From JBLHKE01 sp047619485 (GTDB lineage Bacteria > Verrucomicrobiota > Verrucomicrobiia > Verrucomicrobiales > DEV007), in NCBI GenBank assembly GCA_047619485.1, contig JBLHKE010000246.1, positions 1-10,162 on the forward strand: a stretch of DNA of 10,162 bases, written 5' to 3'. The position numbers were made by a program, and so were the translations under genes. This document shows positions 1 through 7,300 of this stretch, in pieces (the stretch's first letter is position 1; the number at the start of each line of letters is the position of its first letter). The notes below the pieces were generated by a model that worked only from the letters and a program-made list of their open reading frames with translations, was not told where the DNA came from and did no database searches.

Positions 1-1416
1 CAGGTCCCGGCTGGGCAGACCGTCGTGATCCTTCACACCGTGGCGCAACCGGGGAAGACGACTGATTTTAGCGCCAAGAATTTGACCAAGATGCTCAAGG
101 ACTCGTCGCTAAAATCAGTGTTAAAATCGGTGCCGAGCCGCTACCGATCGCGCATTATTAACTTTTCCGCCGGTGGTGATTTCGGCGGGCTGTCGCTGCT
201 GGCCAGCACCACGATCGAGGGGTTGGGGATCGATCGCGGCAAGAGCGACGTGCTCGCGCTAGGAGCCGAGAGCCGCATGCTTGGTTCCTCGAGTTGTGCC
301 GAGTTGAAACTGGCGACCAGCTACGGCGAGGCGCTGATCCCCTACGAGAAGGTGGCGGCTTTTGTCGGTGGCAACCAGGGACGCCGGCGCGTGTCACGGG
401 TGTTCCTCCGCGACGGACAGGTCTACACTGGGAAGGCGAGTGCGAGCGCGATGCGCTTCGTGATGCCGAACGGGACGAAGATGGAACTCAGCGTCGATGG
501 TCTCGACCGCCTGGTACGCAAGGAGGTTCCCGGTGAGGGGAAGTGGGGCGAGAATGTGAACGCGATGCTCGAGACCTACACTGGGGATCGCATCGCGATC
601 TCGAATGGCACCGAGGTGATGCTCGACGCGGTGACCCCGTGGGGGCCGATCCGATTCAGCCTCGATGACGTGCTCTGGCTGTCGCCTCCCGAAGATGAAC
701 CGGTCGGGCACCACATCGAATTCAAAGACGGCAGCCGCTTCTTCGCCTACCTCGTCGGCGGGAGCTTGGCAGTCGAGTCGGAACTGTTCGGCAAGCTCGA
801 CATCGAGACCGGTCAAATTCGTGCCGTGGTGACCGCAGGAATGCTCGCCAAAGTAAAAGACCAGGAGAAGGCGGGTGGGTCGATGATGCTCGGCATGGAT
901 GAGAGCGTGCAGGTGCCCCACGTGGTGCTAGTCGGCGGGCAACGGATGATCGGCAGGGTTGCTGCCCCGACGATCGGGGCGATCACCAATGCCCAGTTGA
1001 TCGAAATACCGCCAGAGAATATCCGCCTGATGCGCAGCACGCGCGAGGAGTTCGAGGGTAGTCCAAACCAGGTGCCGCCATTCGTGATCGAGCTGTGGGG
1101 AGGATCATTGATCAACGGTCAGATCAAGGAGGCTGTGATCCCAGTGAGGGTGCGTGGACAGGTCTGGAATATCCCGCAGGGCGACGTCGTGGAAATCGTT
1201 TCCCCGACCCCCCGGATCTCGGACGAGACCCGGCGGGTGATCGCCGCGCTGATCCGCGAGTTAGGCAACGAGGATTGGGAGAAGCGCGAAGAGGCGAGCG
1301 GTTCGCTCGGCGAGTATGGCTACATGGCGAAGGCCTTGCTAGCCGATGCCCTGCGCGTGACGCCAGATGCGGAGGTCCGCCGGCGGATCGATCAACTACT
1401 TAGCGAGATGCCCTAA
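1..1416 (+). CDS. Uncharacterised protein of repeated beta-rich modules with a HEAT-like C-terminal cap (5' end missing)
   Basis: The reading frame is open from the first base (codons in phase with base 1) to TAA at 1414-1416, giving at least 471 residues. A GTG at 25 could start it, but the eight codons before it read naturally into the same protein, so the true start is probably upstream of the window. From about base 247 to 1203 the protein falls into roughly six divergent units of about 40 residues. Each has the pattern 'D/G-G-x-hydrophobic-x-G', two or three beta strands, then an acidic or polar turn and a hydrophobic strand such as DGLDRLV, LDDVLWL or PPENIRLM. The last 60 residues (about 1225-1407) are helical, with the signature LIRELGNEDWEKREEAS, a glycine turn, and DAEVRRRIDQLL. 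This resembles the short HEAT-like repeat often found in Planctomycetota and Verrucomicrobiota proteins. I recognise no enzyme motif and assign no function. Gene 2 follows after 6 bases, so the two are probably co-transcribed. Confidence 0.8.
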   Translation, partial: QVPAGQTVVILHTVAQPGKTTDFSAKNLTKMLKDSSLKSVLKSVPSRYRSRIINFSAGGDFGGLSLLASTTIEGLGIDRGKSDVLALGAESRMLGSSSCAELKLATSYGEALIPYEKVAAFVGGNQGRRRVSRVFLRDGQVYTGKASASAMRFVMPNGTKMELSVDGLDRLVRKEVPGEGKWGENVNAMLETYTGDRIAISNGTEVMLDAVTPWGPIRFSLDDVLWLSPPEDEPVGHHIEFKDGSRFFAYLVGGSLAVESELFGKLDIETGQIRAVVTAGMLAKVKDQEKAGGSMMLGMDESVQVPHVVLVGGQRMIGRVAAPTIGAITNAQLIEIPPENIRLMRSTREEFEGSPNQVPPFVIELWGGSLINGQIKEAVIPVRVRGQVWNIPQGDVVEIVSPTPRISDETRRVIAALIRELGNEDWEKREEASGSLGEYGYMAKALLADALRVTPDAEVRRRIDQLLSEMP

Positions 1417-1422
1417 GCGACC

Positions 1423-3264
1423 ATGAGCGAGACGAACGAGAAGACGACATCGAACCAACAGACGGGGCGCTTTGCTGCGGCCGGTGAGGCTGCGGTGAAA
1501 CGACTCAACCTCGTCCACTGGTTGCGCTGTTTGAGATCGAGCGCGCTGCCGGTGTGCGGTGGCAGCCTGCTGGTGATCCTATCATTGCGCTATTTTGGTG
1601 TGCGCTGGGCCGACTGGCTAGCTGCGCTGGCGATCGTCGGGCTGTGGCTGCTGGGAGGGTTCCTCTGGGCTGCCATGCGCAAGCCGTCGCGCTTCGCCGC
1701 GCTGGCGGCCTGGGACGAGAGTGCCGGGCGCAAGGAGGCATTGGCGTCTGCCGAGTTTTTTGAGGGCAAACCCGCGCTGACCGAGGGCGAGAAGCTGCAC
1801 CTGCTACGCAGCGAACAGATCTTGAAAGATGCGGAAAAATCGCTGTCACAAGATCTGCCCCTGCCGAAGATGATCTGGCAGTGGGCCTTGCCGCTGCTGG
1901 TCTTGCTGTTCTCGTTCAGCCCTTTGCTTAAACCCCAGCTAGGTGCCGAAGATCGCAAGTTGAGCGACGAGGCTAGTGAAGTTGCCAAGGCGGAGGCAGA
2001 CAAATTGAAGGAGGTGTTGGATGATCTAGAGAAAGCACAGGGGCTCACGGCTGAGGAGAAGAAGAAATACGATGAGGTGGTGAAGAATGCCCGGGACACC
2101 ACTGCTAAGGAACTCCAGCAGGCTGGCGACAAGTCGACACGCGAGGTGTTGAAGGAACTCGAGGAGCGTGCCCGCGCGGCTGAGAAGCTGGCCAAGGAAC
2201 TTGGTGGCGAAGATGATAAATGGGCGTCTGAAGAGATGCTCGAGGAGATGGGAAAACACGCCGATACCGCGGATTTGGCAGATGCGATCAAGGGGAAAAA
2301 GGCCACCAAGAGCGCCAACGAGGCGCGCCAGATCGCCGATAACCTGAAATCCGACAAGCTGACCAACGAGGTCGAGAGCCGCGTCGATAAGGCCTTGGAA
2401 AAAACGGCGGACAAGGCCGACGAGAAAGACGCGAAGAAGCCGGTGGGTAAACATTTCAAGACCGCCTCGAAGCGGATGAAGGCGAAGAAGACGCATGATG
2501 CGGCTGCCGAGTTCGAGAAGCTGGCGCAGGAGTTTGACACCAAGGCGCAGCGCGAGCGGGCGAAGAAGCAGATGCAGAAACTCGCCAAGCAACTGCGCAA
2601 TGCGGGCAGCAAGATCGCCGGCAAGAACATGGGTGGCATGCAGAAGCTCGCTGGCAAACAGAACAAGGGCATGAAGTTGCTGAAGATGCCCCCGGGCTTC
2701 GAGCAGAACCAGATGCAGAAGCTCGGCAAGAGCCAGGCGATGCGCATGCAGAACATGCCGATGATGCAGATGCCGCCCGGGATGAAGCCTGGCAAGCCGG
2801 GCCAGGGCAAGCCGATGGCGATGGCTCCCGTTCCCGGCATGACGCCGAAGCCTGGAATGGGGATGGTCCCTGGCATGGGGCAGAAACCTGGTGCTGGCAT
2901 GGGGATGATCCCCGTTCCTGGGATGGGCGCGGGGCAAGGGATGGGCATGGCGGCTCAGGGCGGGCTGCAGGCTGGCGCTGGGACGAGCGGATTGGGCAAC
3001 GCCCCGACGAAACCGAATGCCGCGAAATTGAACTCGACCGTCAACGCGAAGATCAACGCCGATGGCGATGTCTCGATGCGTGCGGTCGAAGGTGAGGTGC
3101 GCGGCGAGGCTGCCGGGCGCACTGCAACGGCGGAGCGCGTCGAATTCGTCAATGTGCAGGAGGAGGCGCTGGATGAGGCGACCTTGCCCAGCTCGCGTCG
3201 CGCGCATGTGAAACGTTACTTTGACCTGCTGCGCGAACAGTTCGAGGCGCAGGAGGGCGAATAG
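1423..3264 (+). CDS. Membrane-anchored coiled-coil protein with Met/Pro/Gly-rich tail, DUF4175-like
   Basis: 613 residues from ATG 1423, six bases after gene 1 stops; no clear Shine-Dalgarno sequence, so translation may be coupled. Two hydrophobic segments (about residues 41-58 and 64-83) form a likely membrane hairpin, and a third lies at about 150-168. Between them, residues 91-113 carry a 'FAALAAWDESAGRKEAL' stretch like the segment that follows the membrane hairpin in DUF4175-type proteins found beside MoxR/Bat genes. Residues about 175-410 are very rich in Lys, Glu and Ala and should form long charged helices or coiled coil. Residues 417-514 are low complexity, with many Met, Pro, Gly and Lys. 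The C-terminus (588-613) returns to an ordered motif, LPSSRRAHVKRYFDLLREQF, similar to C-terminal 'YF..L' endings of related cluster proteins. The likely role is an inner-membrane structural or partner protein of the MoxR/Bat system. The family match is from memory of motifs and is moderate; the membrane and coiled-coil features are direct from sequence. Confidence 0.82.
   Translation: MSETNEKTTSNQQTGRFAAAGEAAVKRLNLVHWLRCLRSSALPVCGGSLLVILSLRYFGVRWADWLAALAIVGLWLLGGFLWAAMRKPSRFAALAAWDESAGRKEALASAEFFEGKPALTEGEKLHLLRSEQILKDAEKSLSQDLPLPKMIWQWALPLLVLLFSFSPLLKPQLGAEDRKLSDEASEVAKAEADKLKEVLDDLEKAQGLTAEEKKKYDEVVKNARDTTAKELQQAGDKSTREVLKELEERARAAEKLAKELGGEDDKWASEEMLEEMGKHADTADLADAIKGKKATKSANEARQIADNLKSDKLTNEVESRVDKALEKTADKADEKDAKKPVGKHFKTASKRMKAKKTHDAAAEFEKLAQEFDTKAQRERAKKQMQKLAKQLRNAGSKIAGKNMGGMQKLAGKQNKGMKLLKMPPGFEQNQMQKLGKSQAMRMQNMPMMQMPPGMKPGKPGQGKPMAMAPVPGMTPKPGMGMVPGMGQKPGAGMGMIPVPGMGAGQGMGMAAQGGLQAGAGTSGLGNAPTKPNAAKLNSTVNAKINADGDVSMRAVEGEVRGEAAGRTATAERVEFVNVQEEALDEATLPSSRRAHVKRYFDLLREQFEAQEGE
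2671..2964 (+). repeat. Methionine/proline/glycine-rich low-complexity segment within gene 2
   Basis: This stretch encodes residues 417-514 of the coiled-coil protein. I count 21 methionines in 98 residues, mixed with Pro, Gly, Lys and Gln and almost no aromatic residues. Imperfect internal repeats are visible: KPGMGMVPGMG followed by KPGAGMGMIPVPGMG, and APVPGM followed by IPVPGM. A related short repeat, MQKLA/G, occurs three times at and before its start (near 2572, 2638 and 2713). The codons vary between copies, so the repeat is old or under protein-level selection rather than a fresh DNA duplication. Confidence 0.8.
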
Positions 3265-3303
3265 AATTTAATCTGAGACAACGAACCAAACGAAGATCCG
3301 ACT

Positions 3304-4317
3304 ATGAAAACCAGCGAACAGCTCGACAAGGAGCTCACCGAATTCAAATCCACTTTCGATGGGCTCAAGAACGAGATCCAGAAAGCGATCGTCGGCTACG
3401 ATGACCTGCTGATCGATACGATGGTGGCGATCTTTTCGCAGGGACACGTGCTGCTCGAGGGGGTCCCCGGCCTCGGCAAGACCTTCCTAGTGAAGGTCAT
3501 CTCAGAGGTGCTCGGTCTCGAGTCTGGGCGGGTGCAGTGCACGCCAGACCTGATGCCGGCGGACATCCTCGGCACGCAGATCGTCAACGAGGACGAGAAC
3601 GGTCGCCGGTCGTTGCACTTTGAAAAAGGCCCCGTGTTCCGCAACCTGCTACTGGTCGATGAGATCAATCGCGCCACACCGAAAACCCAGGCGGCGCTGC
3701 TGGAGGTGATGCAGGAGGGGCGCGTGACCACCGGGGGCGAAACCCATCAACTCCCGCTTCCGTTCTTCGTGCTAGCGACCCAGAACCCGATGGAGATGGA
3801 GGGAACCTACCCACTGCCCGAGGCGCAGCTCGACCGTTTCATGTTCAAGATCCAGGTGCCTTTCCCGACCCTGGAATCACTGGTCGAGATTTCCAAGCGG
3901 ACGACCGGTTTCCATACCGTGCACCTCGGCGAGAAGATGAGCGGGGCGGAGTTGATCAATTTCCAGGAGACGCTGACCCACGTGCCGGTGGCGGACCCAG
4001 TCACTTCGTATGCAGCGCAACTTATCCTCGCGACGCACCCAGACACGCCGAGTTCGAGCGAGAAGGTCAAGCGTTACGTATCCTACGGGGCGAGCCCACG
4101 TGGTCTGCAGGCGCTGATTCGCGGCGCGCGTGTGCACGCCGTGTTGAGTGGTCGCACGGCGGTATCGGTCGACGACGTGCGCCGCGTGGCGAAGGTCGCG
4201 CTGCGCCACCGGATCATCCTCAACTTCGAGGGTGAGGCGGAATCGATCAGCGTCGACAGCCTCATCGATGGCATCAGCGGAAATCTGCCAACTCCGGCCA
4301 AGGGAGCCGCGGCCTAG
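3304..4317 (+). CDS. MoxR-family AAA+ ATPase
   Basis: 337 residues, a typical length for MoxR ATPases (AAA_3 family plus lid). Motifs appear in order: Walker A GVPGLGKT at 53-60; Walker B LLLVDE at 115-120, followed by INRATPKTQAALLEVMQEG; sensor 1 ATQNP at 158-162; PLPEAQLDRF at 170-179 with R178 the likely arginine finger; and sensor 2 SPRG at 264-267. All key ATPase residues are present. MoxR proteins are cytoplasmic hexameric ATPases thought to act as chaperones or metal-insertion factors for partner proteins with von Willebrand A domains; here the DUF58 and BatA-like genes downstream are the obvious partners. The ATG at 3304 is preceded by only a weak GAAGA at 3292-3296. The 39-base spacer before it (3265-3303) is the largest in the window and shows no convincing promoter or hairpin. 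The substrate is unknown. Confidence 0.96.
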   Translation: MKTSEQLDKELTEFKSTFDGLKNEIQKAIVGYDDLLIDTMVAIFSQGHVLLEGVPGLGKTFLVKVISEVLGLESGRVQCTPDLMPADILGTQIVNEDENGRRSLHFEKGPVFRNLLLVDEINRATPKTQAALLEVMQEGRVTTGGETHQLPLPFFVLATQNPMEMEGTYPLPEAQLDRFMFKIQVPFPTLESLVEISKRTTGFHTVHLGEKMSGAELINFQETLTHVPVADPVTSYAAQLILATHPDTPSSSEKVKRYVSYGASPRGLQALIRGARVHAVLSGRTAVSVDDVRRVAKVALRHRIILNFEGEAESISVDSLIDGISGNLPTPAKGAAA

Positions 4318-4319
4318 GA
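4316..4319 (+). promoter_or_regulatory. Ribosome binding site for the TPR-propeller gene
   Basis: AGGA overlaps the TAG stop of the MoxR gene and lies 8 bases before ATG 4328. It is the best Shine-Dalgarno-like sequence in the window and supports 4328 over the in-frame ATG at 4352, which has none. Confidence 0.5.
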
Positions 4320-4327
4320 TATTGCGA

Positions 4328-7300
4328 ATGCATTGGTTTCGACAGATCGTAATGCGGGCACTGCTGTCCGCTGTTCAAGGCTCTCGCGGGCAGGGGTGCC
4401 CGTTTTACCGACGGCTCGGTTTCGTGCTGATCGCCTCGCTATTCTTCTGCTCGTCAGCGAATGCCCAGGAAGATCCAGAGAAGTTCGAGAAGCAGTCGGG
4501 CGCACTCCGCACTGCGCTCCACTTCGACCCGTCGCTCGAAGCTCCGTTGAAGAACCTCGCCAAACTCTACACGGGGGCAGACCGTGCTGAGGAGCTGCTG
4601 TCGGTCTACCGCACCCATACTACCCAATACCCGCAGGACGAGAGCGCGCGGGTCGTTCTCATCCGCTTGCTGCGCGAGATGCGCAAGCCGGATGCTCGGG
4701 CGCTGATCACCAAGGCGCGCAAGGAATTTCCCAACAGCTCGCTCATCGCCTATTTGTCTTTTCAGGAACTCAGTGACGAGAAAGACCCGCGCGCGCTCGA
4801 TGCTCTCTCGGGTGCGATCACCGCCGAGATCAAACCGGGTCGTAAGCGGCTGTGGATCGATCAATTAGTCGACCTCGCAGTCGCCGAGGGACGGCAGGAT
4901 CTCGCTAGCAAACACCTCACCGCACTCGCTGCGGCACCAGGTCAGTCGGCGGAATTTCTCGTCGCCCTAGCGCGCAAGATGCAGACGGCGAAATTCCACG
5001 AGCTGGTGCTAACCACCCTCGACAAGGCGCGGGCGATCAATGCGTCGCCGGAGCTCAAGGTTGACATCGAGTTGGTCGCCGCCACCGCGGAGTCTGCACA
5101 GGGTAGCTTCGAGGATGCCGGCAAGCGGCTCGATGCGCTGCTCGAGACGGTCGCGGCCGACTACTGGCGCCGCCCGGAGATCGTCAGCCGCCGGGTAAAT
5201 TTACTCAGCACTGATGCTGCGCGTGAGACCATGTTGAAGGCCGCCCGCAAACGCTTCGAAGCTGAACCGCAGAGTGAGGCGGTGGCCTTGGATCTCGGTG
5301 AGCTGTTAGTCGCGTGCGAGCTGCGCCGCGACGCCCTCGGGGTCTATCTCAAGGCCTCCAAGAATCTACCGAACTCCGAGCGCATCGAGCGTTCTGCGCT
5401 GGAGCTGTTCGACCGCCTCAATGATCTGCGTGGTTCGCGGGAATTCCTCCTCGAGCGCTTGGAGAAAAACCCGGACCGGCTCGATTTGGAATACCGCTAC
5501 GTGAAGGCGCTCTACGCGGCTGGTGAGGCCGACAAGGCGCTGGCGCGCTACGAGGCATTACTGGCGCGGCTCGAGGTGGATTCGCGCCTCGACCAGACCT
5601 TGGAGCTGGCGCGCTACTTGCGGCGGATGGGCTTGCCTGACAGCGCGATCGTCTTGTTCAAGCAGGTGGTCGAGCAGGAGCCCGATCGGCTCGATGTGCG
5701 CCGGGAGCTGGCTGAAACCTACATGGCGGTCGGGAAACGCGGAGCCTCGCGGAAATTATTCAACGCAGAACTCGCGGATGGGGCTGAGATCGAGAACTTC
5801 CTCGATGTCGTGCAGTTCATGATCCAGCAGGAGATCTTGCTCGAGGCGAAACAGGCGATCACCAAACGGCTCGACGGCGACGGTGACAACTTCGAACTGC
5901 GCCTCCTACTCCTCGGCGTGCAGGCCAAACTCGGCGACCAGCTCGCTGGCGAAAGCCTGCTGCAATCGACGCGGCTCCTCGCCGACACCGAAGCCCGTTA
6001 CCGCAGCTGGTCCGAAGCCGCGACGAAGTTTCATGAGATGTTCGAGACGCTCGAGTCGTTCTTGGATGCCGAGCACGGGCGGCTTGTGGGAGACGCCGCT
6101 GAGTGGACGCCACAGCGCATCGCCCGGTTCCTAACCTTCTGTGATATCGCCGATCGCTCGGAGCAGCGCACGCGCGTCGTCGAGGTAATACGCGGGCAGA
6201 TCCAGAACGTGGACACGCCAGCTGCGCTCAGGCTCGAATTGCGCAGGTTGTTGGTGCGTCTGTTAGATCGCGATCCGACAGCGCTCGCCGAGCTGCAGGA
6301 GAATCTCGAGACCCTGGAGAGGGACGATGCGGGTCGCTCGGACGAATACCGCCTGCTGATGGGCAAGAGCTACATGGATGCCCAGCGCCCGGACCTTGCG
6401 GCGCCATTGCTCGAGGGTATCGATTTCGAGAAGGTCGGCGACTCGCGCCTGCTGGCCGGATTGCACACCAGCTTCTTGGATCGAGGTGAGCCGCGCAAGG
6501 CGTTGCGCGTCCTCGAGCGCATCACCGTGCTCGAGCCGACCAACCGCGGCAACTGGCAGACGTGGCTGACCCTGCTGGCGGCGCTGGGGGAGGAGGCCGA
6601 GCTGCGCTATGCGATCCGTCGCCTGATCGTTGGGATCGATCGCATGCCATTAAGTGAGGGCACCTACTCGTTGCTGCGTGGTCATCTGACCGATTCCTAC
6701 TGGCGCACGATCGCTATGAAATTATCTAGTGGCGAGAACGAGCGACTCGGTGAGATTTTTTCTTTACTGGATGCAATTGAACGCAGCGGTCGCCTGCCTG
6801 CGGAGCAACTGTGGGTTATCTGGACTCGCGCGCACATCCTCAGCCAACAGGGCCGCACCCGCGCGCTCGAGGAGGCGCTGGCGCAACTCGAACAGGCAGC
6901 CGAAGGGCTGAAGGTTGATGGCGAAGCGGGCGAGGACGCTAAGTCGAAGCCGGAGGTGATGATCTATTTTCCAGATGGGCTCGCGGTCTCTGTCGACGCG
7001 GCCTTGCAGATTTTGCGTGAGCCGACGACACCGACGAACGCGGTGCCGGCGGTGCCTTCGTCTGGTCCGCTTCCAGACCTCCGGGCGGATTGGGCCTTCG
7101 AAACCGACGGTCAATCACCGATCACCCAGAGCCTGCCGATGCCGAATGGCGATCTGGTCGTGTTCGATCGCTCGGGTTCGTTGTATCGGATTGCTGGGAA
7201 GTCTGGGAAGTTGATTTGGCGCACGAGCTCAAAGCAGATGGAGGAGGTGATCCCTGCTGACGTCAATGCGATCCCTGGCGGTCAGACTTCGAGCCGCAAC

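Noticed and set aside
1590..2948. Long open frame (452 codons) on the minus strand opposite the coiled-coil gene
   Set aside because: It mirrors the Lys/Glu/Ala-rich and Met/Pro/Gly-rich coding strand: the product is Ser/Phe/Ala-rich and repetitive, with no domain. It is explained by codon composition of the plus-strand gene.
2026..3207. Second long minus-strand frame (393 codons) in the same region
   Set aside because: His/Leu/Arg-rich product with no motif, overlapping both the real gene and the other antisense frame; a composition artefact of GC-rich coding DNA.
3265..3303. Possible internal promoter or terminator before the MoxR gene
   Set aside because: The 39-base spacer is more A/T-rich than its surroundings but has no inverted repeat, T-run or recognisable -35/-10 pair.
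4148..4327. N-terminal extension of the TPR-propeller gene into the MoxR gene
   Set aside because: The extension is Arg/Ser-rich out-of-frame MoxR sequence, would bury the signal peptide 60 residues further inside the protein, and overlaps a well-conserved ATPase C-terminus. ATG 4328 has an AGGA at a proper distance.
4430..4455. Possible lipoprotein signal at the Cys in SLFFCSS
   Set aside because: The residues before the cysteine (LFF) do not fit a lipobox, while SSANA followed by QEDPE fits ordinary signal peptidase I cleavage.
6921..7080. Possible gene fusion or frameshift point between the TPR and propeller parts
   Set aside because: The frame is continuous, base composition does not change, and the linker is a normal Pro/Thr/Val-rich spacer; TPR-propeller combinations are plausible single proteins in PVC bacteria.
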